33,559 nucleotides of DNA from Prolixibacteraceae bacterium (GCA_018648265.1 JABGRN010000065.1:1-33559); one strand, 5' to 3'. Counted from the stretch's first letter, positions 8,560 to 16,382 are shown. Translations and numbers: made by a program. Notes: generated by a model from the sequence alone, not told the origin.

Positions 8560-9918
8560 TTAAAAAAACAGACTAGCTAAAAGTGTAAATGCTAAACCGC
8601 AAACTGCGATAATCGATTCCATAACAGTCCACGATTGCAGGGTTTGTTTTTCAGTCATTCCGAAATATTTTCCAACCAACCAAAATCCACTGTCGTTTAC
8701 ATGCGAAAGCAGAGTTGCACCCGACGCAATGGCCAAAACTACCAATGCACGCTGCGGATCGTTTAATCCAAATTCGCTTATAATTGGTGCAATTATCCCG
8801 GCCGCTGTAATCATTGCCACGGTTGCCGAACCTTGTGTTACCCTAACAACAGCAGCAAGTAACCACGCCAGCAGAATTGGTGGCAAAGCAGAATTTGCCA
8901 TCGATTCGGCCATAATTGTTCCGATACCGCTATCAACTAAAATTTGTTTTAAAACCCCGCCAGCTCCGGTAATTAGAATAATAATTCCGGCAGGGCCCAA
9001 AGCTTTTGTACTTAAGTCTAATATTTTTTGTTTTCCCATTCCGCGTTTGATTCCTAAAAAGTAGGACGCAAGCAAAGTGGCGATTATTAAAGCTGAAAAC
9101 GGATGGCCAAGAAATTCAAGGACATCGGTTACAATAGATTTTGGAACCACTCCTTTGTCAACTATTAATCCGGTGAAAGTATTCACTAAAATTAAAAATA
9201 AAGGAACAGCAATTATTGTTGCAATTAAGCCAAATGGAGGGAGATTGTTTTCATCGTAGCTTTTTTCATTAGGTTTGTCAAATTCTGCAGGTGGTTCAAT
9301 GTAGATTTTTTTCGAAATGTAATTTCCCCAAATTGGCCCGGCAATTATTGCCGTTGGAAATCCTAAAATCACACCCAAAAGAATTACCCAACCCAACTGA
9401 ACATTAATAATGTCGGCAACTGCAACTGGTCCCGGAGTAGGTGGGATAAAACTGTGTGTTACGGCCAAACCTGCCAACAATGGAATTCCATAATAAAGGA
9501 GCGAACGTTTTGAATCTCGCGCCAGTGCATAAATTATCGGGACGAGAATAATAAACCCAACATCGAGAAAAACGGGAATAGCCACAATAAAACCGGTAAT
9601 GACCATTGCCCATGAAGCACGATCTTTCCCAAATTTTTTTAAAAGAAAATGTGCCAGTGATTCTGCCCCACCCGAACTTTCAAGCATTTGCCCGAAAATG
9701 GCACCCAAACCAACTACTGTTGCCACAAAACCAAGTGTCCCGGCCATCCCGTCCTGAATTGCTTTGGTCACTTCTTTTAAGGGCATCCCTGCAATAATTC
9801 CTACATAAATGGCCGTAATCAACAGCGAAATAAAAGCACTGATTTTTAGTTTCAAAACCATAAAGAGTAAAATTCCAACGGCTGAAACAACGATAAAAAT
9901 GAGAAACGGTGTGGTCAT
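8560..9918 (-). CDS. GntP family transporter (gluconate/organic acid:H+ symporter)
   Basis: A 452-residue integral membrane protein with about 12 or more hydrophobic segments. The GntP family is recognised from GQMLESSGGAESLA (about 76-89), PVFLDVGFIILVP, THSFIPPTPGPVA (about 154-166), GSATVAMITAAG and the C-terminal SHVNDSGFWLV. Members import gluconate or related sugar acids and other small carboxylates with protons; the substrate cannot be named from sequence alone. It lies 59 bases downstream of an AraC-type regulator gene on the same strand, which suggests co-transcription and regulated uptake. Confidence 0.9.
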   Translation of the reverse strand: MTTPFLIFIVVSAVGILLFMVLKLKISAFISLLITAIYVGIIAGMPLKEVTKAIQDGMAGTLGFVATVVGLGAIFGQMLESSGGAESLAHFLLKKFGKDRASWAMVITGFIVAIPVFLDVGFIILVPIIYALARDSKRSLLYYGIPLLAGLAVTHSFIPPTPGPVAVADIINVQLGWVILLGVILGFPTAIIAGPIWGNYISKKIYIEPPAEFDKPNEKSYDENNLPPFGLIATIIAVPLFLILVNTFTGLIVDKGVVPKSIVTDVLEFLGHPFSALIIATLLASYFLGIKRGMGKQKILDLSTKALGPAGIIILITGAGGVLKQILVDSGIGTIMAESMANSALPPILLAWLLAAVVRVTQGSATVAMITAAGIIAPIISEFGLNDPQRALVVLAIASGATLLSHVNDSGFWLVGKYFGMTEKQTLQSWTVMESIIAVCGLAFTLLASLFF

Positions 9919-9977
9919 TCTGATTTAGATTAGGATTTCTGGGTTAAAGTTAAAACATCGGAGGTGTAATGCAAATT

Positions 9978-10838
9978 TCAATTCACACGATTTCGGTAAT
10001 TCCGCGGAGACAGTCCCATTTTCTTTTTAAAGTCTTTTGTAAAATAATAGGGATCGGAATAACCCAAATGAAAAGAAACTTCCTTCACTTTCATTTGGGT
10101 ATAATCTAATAATTCACATGCTTTTACAATTTTTAAATGCGAAAAATAACTGATTGGCGAATAGTTGGTTTCTTTTTTGAACAACGTTGTAAAATATGTC
10201 GGCGAATATCCAACCTCGTCTGCAATTTGGTTCAGCGAAAGTTTTCTGTTAAGGTTTTTCCCCAGATAATTAATTGCCCTTCGTATAAGCGGGTTTGATT
10301 CATCGGCAATATCATCGCTGGTTTTATTGGCATAAATAAAAGTTGCCAAAAGATGCCCAAAACAAAAATTCACATATTCCAGATTTTCATCATGAAACCC
10401 TTTTGAAAGATTATTGAAAATTTCATCGAATAACATTTCGCGATTGGCAACCATATTATTAACCGATGGGATCAGATTTCGTACTACGGAAAACTCTTTC
10501 CCCAGTTGTTTTGCTTTTTTCCCATCAAACCAGGCAATTAAAAAATGTGTATTTACATCGGGAACTGAATAGAATTTAAACTCGTCGCCTTTGGAGATGA
10601 TAAAAAACTGATCGTTTGAAACTGGAACCTGTTCATCTAAAATAAGTGCAATCCCGTTTCCTTTTGTACAATAAACAAGTAGATAACTTTCGAGTTTTTT
10701 GTTGGTTCCCCAGATAGTTCCCTGTTCTACTTCAATTTCACCAGTTTCAGTTAAAAATAAGTCTTTTGTAAAAGAATTTTTCTTTTGTCCATCTATTAAA
10801 GGAACGGGGATTTTAAAGTATCGGGTTTCTGTTATCAT
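9978..10838 (-). CDS. AraC family transcriptional regulator
   Basis: The 286-residue protein has an N-terminal cupin-like sensor half (about residues 10-150) and a C-terminal double helix-turn-helix AraC domain (about 185-286). The DNA-binding half shows LSLNQIADEVGYSPTYFTTL (first HTH) and VSFHLGYSDPYYFTKDFKK followed by GLSPRNYR, the classic end of the family. Such regulators usually sense a small molecule, often a sugar. I chose ATG 10838; ATG 10868 is ten codons upstream. It precedes the GntP gene and is divergent from the corrinoid methyl-transfer cluster, so it may regulate either or both. Confidence 0.9.
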   Translation of the reverse strand: MITETRYFKIPVPLIDGQKKNSFTKDLFLTETGEIEVEQGTIWGTNKKLESYLLVYCTKGNGIALILDEQVPVSNDQFFIISKGDEFKFYSVPDVNTHFLIAWFDGKKAKQLGKEFSVVRNLIPSVNNMVANREMLFDEIFNNLSKGFHDENLEYVNFCFGHLLATFIYANKTSDDIADESNPLIRRAINYLGKNLNRKLSLNQIADEVGYSPTYFTTLFKKETNYSPISYFSHLKIVKACELLDYTQMKVKEVSFHLGYSDPYYFTKDFKKKMGLSPRNYRNRVN

Positions 10839-10883
10839 ACTATTTCTTGTATAAAATTCAAATTGCAAAATTAAATAAAGTAA

Positions 10884-10910
10884 TATTTTCCATCTTTTTC
10901 AAAGAAAATA
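10884..10910. promoter_or_regulatory. Inverted repeat in the AraC/corrinoid divergent region, possible operator
   Basis: A 7-bp inverted repeat, tattttc (10884-10890) and gaaaata (10904-10910) with a 13-nt spacer, lies 46 bases upstream of the AraC start and 26 bases upstream of the predicted corrinoid-gene promoter. It could be an operator, but it is AT-rich and could arise by chance. Confidence 0.3.
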
Positions 10911-10935
10911 CTATTTTTCCTAACTGATTTCATAA

Positions 10936-10943
10936 TACTTTTG
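10936..10943 (+). promoter_or_regulatory. Predicted -7 element for the corrinoid methyl-transfer cluster
   Basis: TACTTTTG is an exact match to the Bacteroidetes TAnnTTTG element. The -33 region holds only a T-rich run (about 10913-10918) and no TTTG, consistent with a weak or activator-dependent promoter. This would leave a leader of about 140 nt before the corrinoid gene at 11092. Confidence 0.45.
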
Positions 10944-11091
10944 TAAAAAACATTTGGGGGATTTTTAAATCGGGGAATTCAAAGAACGAATAAATTTATA
11001 AAATAATTTACTGTTGTAAATTTTAGAATTACGAAATCGCGAAATAACCGAGAGAATCCCATTCTTTGAAATTATATAAACCTTAAAAATC

Positions 11092-11760
11092 ATGAGCGAA
11101 TTGTTGTTAAAAATTGCCGATTGTGTTGAATTTGGAAAGATAAACAAGGCATCCCCGTACCCGCCTCAAATGAAAGGACAGGACGGGGCAGATGAACTAA
11201 CCAGGCAGGCATTGGATGAAGGTGTAAATCCACAGGAAATCCTTACAGGAGGATTAATGGTAGGAATGCAAAAAATAGGTGTTAAGTTCCGCGAAAATAA
11301 AGTTTTTGTTCCCCAGGTCTTGATGTCGGCGAAAGCTATGAGTACTGCAATGCTCCACCTTAAACCATTTTTTCTTTCGGGTGAAGTAAAACAAAAAGGA
11401 ACATTCATTATTGGAACAGTTGAAGGCGATTTACACGATATTGGTAAAAACCTGGTATCGATGATGGTTGAAGGAAACGGCTGGAAAGTTGTTGACCTAG
11501 GAACCGATGTAAAAGCCGATCAATTTGTTGCCGCGTTAAAAGAAAACCAAAATGCTTTTATTGGCTTGTCAGCTTTGTTAACAACAACAATGGTTAACAT
11601 GGAAAAAATCACCAAATCGATTAAAGATGCTGTTCCCGGGGCAATTGTTGCGATTGGTGGCGCACCGGTAACTGACGATTTCAGAAAGAAAGTTGGTGCC
11701 GATGCTTATGCACCCGACCCACAAGGATTAGTTGAGTATTTGAATTCGCAGTTAGATTAA
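11092..11760 (+). CDS. Corrinoid (cobalamin-binding) methyl-carrier protein, MtaC/MtbC/MttC-like
   Basis: A 222-residue carrier that holds a corrinoid whose cobalt accepts a methyl group from one methyltransferase and passes it to another. Residues about 1-95 are the helical cap domain; residues about 103-220 are the Rossmann-like B12 domain. The base-off/His-on motif is complete: DLHDIG (Asp113, His115, Gly118), then SAL (160-162) and GG (189-190). Length and layout match free-standing carriers such as MtaC, MtbC, MttC or MtgC. It is the first gene of the methyl-transfer cluster. No cognate substrate methyltransferase (MtaB, MttB, MtgB type) and no reductive activator (RamA/RACo type) is visible in the window. 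Confidence 0.92.
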   Translation: MSELLLKIADCVEFGKINKASPYPPQMKGQDGADELTRQALDEGVNPQEILTGGLMVGMQKIGVKFRENKVFVPQVLMSAKAMSTAMLHLKPFFLSGEVKQKGTFIIGTVEGDLHDIGKNLVSMMVEGNGWKVVDLGTDVKADQFVAALKENQNAFIGLSALLTTTMVNMEKITKSIKDAVPGAIVAIGGAPVTDDFRKKVGADAYAPDPQGLVEYLNSQLD

Positions 11761-11770
11761 ACTATCGTCT

Positions 11771-11794
11771 CCGGTTAAAGTTTTAGCTGGTTTA
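11771..11794 (+). terminator. Weak hairpin after the corrinoid protein gene
   Basis: ccggttaa and ttagctgg (11771-11790) form an 8-bp stem with two G-U pairs and a 4-nt loop, followed by a short T-rich tail. It may attenuate read-through into the next gene. The rest of the 290-base gap to 12051 shows no gene and no recognisable cobalamin riboswitch. Confidence 0.3.
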
Positions 11795-12050
11795 TTTACA
11801 TTTTTCCTGATTGTGTGATGATAAAAATTTCACGTAAAAGGATTATTGTATCTAAAATCCGTAATAAAAACTAGTATTAATCTGGTGGTTTTTTTTAATG
11901 TGAAACCGTAAATGTATTGAATTACAATTATTTACAAACGCCATTCAAAACTTCACAAAGCATCGGTTCAATAAATAAAATCTGGATAAATCCGGAATGA
12001 CGGTTCGAAAAAGTTAATATAAAACGGTCTTACAATTTACATCTTGAAAA

Positions 12051-13670
12051 ATGAAAGGACTTGAATTAATAAAAAAAGCATTTGCGCTAGAACCTGTTAA
12101 AAGGGTTCCCTGGGTTCCATTTGTTGGTGTGCACGGTGGGTTTTTAACAGGTATTGACGCAGAAAAATATCTGAAATCTTCAGAAGAAGTTGTTAAAGGT
12201 ATTAGCAAAGCCATCGAAGAATATAACCCTGATGGTGTTCCGGTGGTTTTCGATTTACAAATTGAAGCTGAAATCCTGGGATGCGAATTAAAATGGGCAC
12301 CCCACAATCCGCCGGCAGTAGTAACCCACCCGCTTGCCGATGGTAAACAATTAAAAGATTTACATATTCCAACCGAATTCGACGGACGAATACCGGAAGT
12401 TATTAAAGCCACAAAACTACTCAGGAAAAAATATCCTGACATTGCTTTATACGGATTAATAACCGGTCCATTTACATTGGCCCTCCATTTAATGGGAACC
12501 GACATTTTTGTGAAACTTTTTGAAGATCCTGAAGCTGTAAATGAAGTGATGGATTTTTGCACAAAGGTGGGAAAAAAAATGTCGGAATATTTAATGGAAG
12601 CAGGTTGCGATATAATCGCAGTAGTTGATCCAATGACAAGCCAGATTGATCCACAAACTTTTGAAACTTTTGTTACGCCTTTTGTTTCAAAACTATTCTC
12701 TTTTGTGCGCGAAAAAGGAAAATTAAGTTCGTTTTTTGTTTGCGGACATGCACAACAAAATATCGAAACTATGTGCAATTGCAAACCTGACAATGTCTCA
12801 ATCGATGAAAATATTCCACTTGATTTTGTAAAAGAAATTGCCTTAAGTAAAGGGATAAGTTTTGGCGGGAATATGAAATTAACGGTGGTTTTATTAATGG
12901 GCAACGAAGACGATTGCCGTGAAAATGCCATTGATTGCCTTGATATGGGAGGGAAAAAAGGATTTATACTTGCTCCCGGATGCGACCTTCCACGAGATAC
13001 GCCACCGGAAAATATTAAAGCAGTTACCAAATTGGTACACGACCCATACCAGCAAGAAGTGATCCGTGCCATGGATAAAAAGGAGACTACTCTGGAAATT
13101 CTAAACATGAACGATTACGGGCAGGCCGATAAAGTTATTGTCGATGTAATTACTCTCGATTCAGAATCGTGTGCCCCTTGCCAGTACATGGTTGAAGCAG
13201 TTAAAAGGGTGACGCCTCATTTTGAAGGAGTGGTTGAGTGGCGCGAACATGCCATAAAAAAAATGGAAGCAGTCACTTTTATGTCGTCGTTAATGGTAAA
13301 AAATATCCCTACTATTTGCATCGATGGTAAAATAGAATTTGTATCTCAAATTCCACCAAAAGGTGATTTAATTGCAGCCATTCAAAAACGTATTAACAAA
13401 AAACTAAAACTTAAAATAAAATCGAAACGAAGCGAAATACTTATTCTTGGCGAAGATAAAGATGAAACCAGCAAATTAAACAGTAAAATTCATCGTGCAA
13501 TTACCGAATTAGGAAAAGATGTTGAAGTAAAAATGATTTCGGATAAAAAGCAGATAGCAAACTATGGAGTTTCGCGGGGACCAGCCGTTGTTGCTGTAAA
13601 TTACAAACTAAAATCTGAAGGAACAGAACCCTCTTTGGAGGTTGTAAAAGAGTGGATAAAAGAGTTGTAA
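12051..13670 (+). CDS. URO-D family corrinoid methyltransferase fused to two thioredoxin-like domains
   Basis: The 539-residue protein has three parts. Residues 1 to about 345 are a uroporphyrinogen decarboxylase-fold methyltransferase (MtaA/MtbA type), with the distal zinc cysteine in APGCDLPRDTPPENI (Cys311) and a proximal site FFVCGH (Cys231, His233). Residues about 360-450 are a thioredoxin-like domain with the redox motif CAPC (374-377) and a NIPT cis-proline loop (418-421). Residues about 460-539 resemble a thioredoxin_3 domain (ILGEDKDETSK, then GVSRGPAVV) whose usual cysteines are gone. The URO-D part should move a methyl group between a corrinoid carrier and a thiol or other acceptor; the role of the added modules is unknown. 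It is not expected to decarboxylate uroporphyrinogen. Confidence 0.88.
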   Translation: MKGLELIKKAFALEPVKRVPWVPFVGVHGGFLTGIDAEKYLKSSEEVVKGISKAIEEYNPDGVPVVFDLQIEAEILGCELKWAPHNPPAVVTHPLADGKQLKDLHIPTEFDGRIPEVIKATKLLRKKYPDIALYGLITGPFTLALHLMGTDIFVKLFEDPEAVNEVMDFCTKVGKKMSEYLMEAGCDIIAVVDPMTSQIDPQTFETFVTPFVSKLFSFVREKGKLSSFFVCGHAQQNIETMCNCKPDNVSIDENIPLDFVKEIALSKGISFGGNMKLTVVLLMGNEDDCRENAIDCLDMGGKKGFILAPGCDLPRDTPPENIKAVTKLVHDPYQQEVIRAMDKKETTLEILNMNDYGQADKVIVDVITLDSESCAPCQYMVEAVKRVTPHFEGVVEWREHAIKKMEAVTFMSSLMVKNIPTICIDGKIEFVSQIPPKGDLIAAIQKRINKKLKLKIKSKRSEILILGEDKDETSKLNSKIHRAITELGKDVEVKMISDKKQIANYGVSRGPAVVAVNYKLKSEGTEPSLEVVKEWIKEL

Positions 13671-13753
13671 ATTTGGTGAAGCAACAATTGCAAACTAAAT
13701 TTGACAAAGATTACAAGTCAAATGGAATGTGTAAAAATACAATCTTTGACTAA

Positions 13754-13966
13754 CTCCGACATTTACGGGCTGTGTGAAAATGGGACTATCCTTTGCCGTT
13801 GGATTTATCCAACGGTTATTGAATAAAGAAAGAGAAATGGACTTTAGTCCTGAATATAAGACAATTGGACTAAAGTCCAGCAGTTTGTGTCATTGCAAAA
13901 TCCGTCCCATAAATGGGACGGTAAAGGATAAAAAGACTGTTTTCACACAGTCTGTTTATGTCGGAG
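13754..13966. mobile_element. MITE-like element with 27-bp terminal inverted repeats and internal hairpins
   Basis: The 27-base ends at 13754-13780 and 13940-13966 are inverted copies matching at 23 of 27 positions (shared cores ctccgacat and ctgtgtgaaaa). Between them lie three perfect hairpins: 8-bp ccgttgga/tccaacgg (13796-13815), 13-bp tggactttagtcc/ggactaaagtcca (13838-13879) and 9-bp ccgtcccat/atgggacgg (13902-13921). No coding capacity is convincing. It fills most of the 343-base gap between the URO-D fusion and the homocysteine methyltransferase. No clear target-site duplication was seen. A non-autonomous element mobilised in trans, or a RAYT-associated REP composite, fits best. Confidence 0.7.
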
Positions 13967-13987
13967 ATGGAGTAGCAGATAAAAACT

Positions 13988-13999
13988 GGGCTTCAGCCC
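13988..13999. repeat. Short palindrome gggcttcagccc
   Basis: A gggct/agccc hairpin lies 21 bases right of the MITE-like element and 14 bases before the homocysteine methyltransferase start. It has the same compact-stem style as the hairpins inside the element and may belong to the same repeat composite. Confidence 0.4.
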
Positions 14000-14013
14000 T
14001 TAACATTTAAATT

Positions 14014-14895
14014 ATGGGAAAAATAATCGACCAAATAAAAGCAGGCAAAACGCTGGTTTCCGACGGTGCCTGGGGTACTTTTCTTCAACAAAAGGGATTG
14101 AAGCCAGGCGAATGCCCGGAAGAGTGGAACCTTACTCATGCAAAAGAAGTTTTTGATATTGCCAAAAGTTACATCGATTCAGGTGCCGATATGATTGAGA
14201 CCAATAGTTTTGGCGGAACAATATTTAAAGTTGAAAAATATGGTTTGGCAGATAAAGTTTTTGAGCTAAACAAAGCAGCAGCAGAAATCAGCAGAAAAGC
14301 AGCCGGCGATAAATTTGTGCTGGGCTCGGTTGGCCCAACAGGCAAAATCCTGATGATGGGCGATGTTTCCGAAGAACAATTGTACGAAGCTTTTAAAGTA
14401 CAGGTTCAGGGTTTAGAAGCCGGTGGTGTTGATGCAATTATGATTGAAACCATGACCGATTTAGATGAAGCCCGCCTGGCAATAAAAGCTGCAAAAGAAA
14501 ATACAAGTTGTGAAGTTTTTTGTACAATGACATTTGAAAAAACCGTTAATGGGGAATATCGTTCGATGATGGGAATTTCACCAACCGACATGGTAAATAC
14601 AATAATTGAAGCCGGTGCAGAATTAATTGGCGCCAACTGCGGAAATGGAATTGCTGATATGATTGGGATTGTTGAAGAAATTCGCAAAGCAAATAGTGAG
14701 ATTCCAGTCCTGGTACATGCAAACGCAGGAATGCCAATTTACGACGATGGTAAAACAGTTTTTCCGGAAACACCCGATGAAATGGCTGTTTTGATTCCAA
14801 AAATTATTGATGCCGGGGCAAACATAATTGGCGGTTGTTGTGGTACTACTCCGGGGCATATCTGTCGGGTACGGGAAGAAGTTGACAAGAAATAA
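14014..14895 (+). CDS. Homocysteine S-methyltransferase domain protein (MetH N-terminal-like)
   Basis: A 293-residue TIM-barrel protein of the homocysteine methyltransferase family. The zinc-binding cysteines are present: Cys209 in GANCGNG and Cys275/Cys276 in GGCCGTTP. The N-terminal GAWGTFLQ and ETNSFGG segments match the N-terminal module of cobalamin-dependent methionine synthase. Free-standing, it lacks the folate, B12 and activation modules of MetH. In this cluster a separate corrinoid protein could supply the methyl group, giving methionine from homocysteine; an alternative is transfer of a methyl between the corrinoid and another thiol. It is separated from the URO-D fusion by a repeat element and from cobW by a REP-like repeat. 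Confidence 0.92.
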   Translation: MGKIIDQIKAGKTLVSDGAWGTFLQQKGLKPGECPEEWNLTHAKEVFDIAKSYIDSGADMIETNSFGGTIFKVEKYGLADKVFELNKAAAEISRKAAGDKFVLGSVGPTGKILMMGDVSEEQLYEAFKVQVQGLEAGGVDAIMIETMTDLDEARLAIKAAKENTSCEVFCTMTFEKTVNGEYRSMMGISPTDMVNTIIEAGAELIGANCGNGIADMIGIVEEIRKANSEIPVLVHANAGMPIYDDGKTVFPETPDEMAVLIPKIIDAGANIIGGCCGTTPGHICRVREEVDKK

Positions 14896-14920
14896 ACTAT
14901 ACGCATACTATTTTTAAAAT

Positions 14921-14985
14921 GTCATTCCCTCAAAAGAGGGAATCTCGTGAAATTTGTGTGGGATTCCTGTTTTCACAAGAACGAC
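14921..14985. repeat. REP-like bipartite palindromic repeat
   Basis: A perfect 8-bp hairpin attccctc/gagggaat with an AAAA loop (14924-14943) is followed by a degenerate second hairpin (about 14962-14983); the outer ends gtcatt and gaacgac are roughly inverted. It ends 20 bases before the cobW start. A related hairpin occurs at 30748-30767. Confidence 0.6.
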
Positions 14986-15005
14986 AATTTATCAAATAGT
15001 TAACT

Positions 15006-15905
15006 ATGCAAAAAATTCCATTCCATATTATTTCAGGTTTCCTCGGAAGTGGCAAAACCACATTTCTAAAAAGAATTATTGATAAATATTCTACCGAAAC
15101 TAAAATTGGTATTATTCAAAATGAGTTTGCCCCTGCAAATATTGATGGTGCCGAACTAAAACAATCAGGAAAAGATTTTAATCTTCTCGAAATAAATAAT
15201 GGTTCTGTGTTTTGCGTTTGTTTGCTAGGTGATTTTGTGAATTCGCTGGAAAAATTTGTTAACCAGCATCACCCTGAAATTATAATAATTGAAGCTTCCG
15301 GGCTTTCTGATACAACTTCAATTTCTGAAATAATTTCGGCAAGTACCCTGGCTGAAAAAATATATTTAGCATCGAACTGGTGCATTGTTGACGCGCAAAA
15401 TTTTGCAAAGGTTGGACTGATGAAACAGAGGGTTTCTCATCAGATACGAATGGCAGACATTGTGGTAATTAATAAAACAGATTTAATTGAAACCGGAATA
15501 AAAAAAATTCGCGAAGAGATAAAAAAAGCAAATCCGTTTACCGAAATCAGAGAAACCACATACTGTAATATTGATTTTGAATTGGGGGATTCAGCGATTA
15601 AAAAGTTCTTTTTCGATGAAGTAAAAACTTTAAGTAGTCCCAACGTTAACTCAATGGTTATTAAAAGCGGGCGAAAATTATCGCGCAAATCATTGGAACT
15701 ATTTTTATTCAAATGGTCTCCCAAAGCGTTCCGAATAAAAGGTTTTGTGAATTTGAAAGAAGATAAGACAGTAGCAATTCAATGTACCTTCGACTCGGTT
15801 GAAATTATTGAAATGGAGAATAATTTTCATCCAACAGAGTTGGTGGCGATTAGTCACCGGTTTACCCTTCGCGAATGGAATAAGTCGCTAAAGGAGTTTA
15901 GTTAA
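15006..15905 (+). CDS. CobW/COG0523-type G3E GTPase, putative metal or cofactor chaperone
   Basis: A 299-residue G3E-family P-loop GTPase. The Walker A motif is GFLGSGKTT (11-19), an EASGL segment (96-100) serves the Walker B/switch region and NKTD (156-159) is the guanine-specificity motif. The usual CxCC metal motif appears here as FCVCLLGDF, with only Cys70 and Cys72. A C-terminal CobW_C-like beta domain follows from about residue 215. COG0523 proteins deliver metals such as zinc or assist B12 enzymes. As last gene of the methyl-transfer cluster it probably loads or maintures the zinc sites or corrinoid carrier encoded upstream; this is inferred from position only. Confidence 0.88.
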   Translation: MQKIPFHIISGFLGSGKTTFLKRIIDKYSTETKIGIIQNEFAPANIDGAELKQSGKDFNLLEINNGSVFCVCLLGDFVNSLEKFVNQHHPEIIIIEASGLSDTTSISEIISASTLAEKIYLASNWCIVDAQNFAKVGLMKQRVSHQIRMADIVVINKTDLIETGIKKIREEIKKANPFTEIRETTYCNIDFELGDSAIKKFFFDEVKTLSSPNVNSMVIKSGRKLSRKSLELFLFKWSPKAFRIKGFVNLKEDKTVAIQCTFDSVEIIEMENNFHPTELVAISHRFTLREWNKSLKEFS

Positions 15906-16350
15906 CAGTAAGGGACCAAATTATTTTCCTGAAACCAGCATAAAATTAAGGGCAATTCACATCTTCTCATTAAATAAAACTTAGAAATCCACGTCCTTTG
16001 GTCGTGGTAATGTTCTTTAGGCTTTGCCATTAAAAAAACGGAATGTTTCAGGTTCCAGGGTTCAAGTTTAAGTGGCAAAGAACCTGTAACTTGTAACCTG
16101 TAACAAGGGGAGGAGCGGGCTTGCAAGTGCGGAAAAAGGCTTTGTTTTTTGTTTTTTACAAAACACATTCTTAGAGGGTGGTGGTTGATTAAAATTCTTT
16201 TGCTTTGAATCTGACAAGATTATCAATGAGATTGAACTGTTCTTAAATAATGCGATTCAAATAATTTTCCATTCCAAACATTTCATATCTAAAAATCTAA
16301 CTGTCTGGCTTCTTAGAAACGATATAAATTAGTTATTTTATTACTCGGAT
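15906..16350. other. Intergenic region with hairpin and heptamer repeats
   Basis: No convincing gene is seen between cobW and the sdh promoter. Notable structures are a short hairpin ccacg/cgtgg (15989-16007) and three tandem 7-base units of the form c(c/t)tgtaa (16083-16103), preceded by a partly complementary caggtt-rich stretch (16049-16066). A minus-strand open frame spans 15902-16168, but its length comes from repeat-like DNA and it has no recognisable protein feature. Confidence 0.5.
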
Positions 16351-16382
16351 ATTGGGAGTAAAATTCTGTTCTTCTACATTTG
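16351..16382 (+). promoter_or_regulatory. Bacteroidetes-type promoter of sdhCAB
   Basis: ATTG (16351-16354), a 20-nt spacer, then TACATTTG (16375-16382), an exact TAnnTTTG match, lie 41 bases before the sdhC start. This is the best promoter match noted in the window. Confidence 0.65.

Noticed and set aside
11761-12050. Cobalamin riboswitch upstream of the URO-D fusion
   Set aside because: I could not find a B12-box-like core in this gap or in the leader at 10950-11091.
12014-13108. 364-codon minus-strand frame
   Set aside because: It lies antisense to the well-supported URO-D domain and has serine/phenylalanine-rich composition typical of a shadow frame.
13774-14010. 78-codon plus-strand frame between the URO-D fusion and the homocysteine methyltransferase
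   Set aside because: It translates the hairpins of the MITE-like element; the frame is explained by repeats.
16083-16103. CRISPR-like array
   Set aside because: The repeats are only 7 bases long, directly adjacent and without spacers.
15902-16168. 88-codon minus-strand frame after cobW
   Set aside because: It covers hairpin and heptamer repeats and has no recognisable domain; it may be part of a dispersed repeat but not a supported gene.
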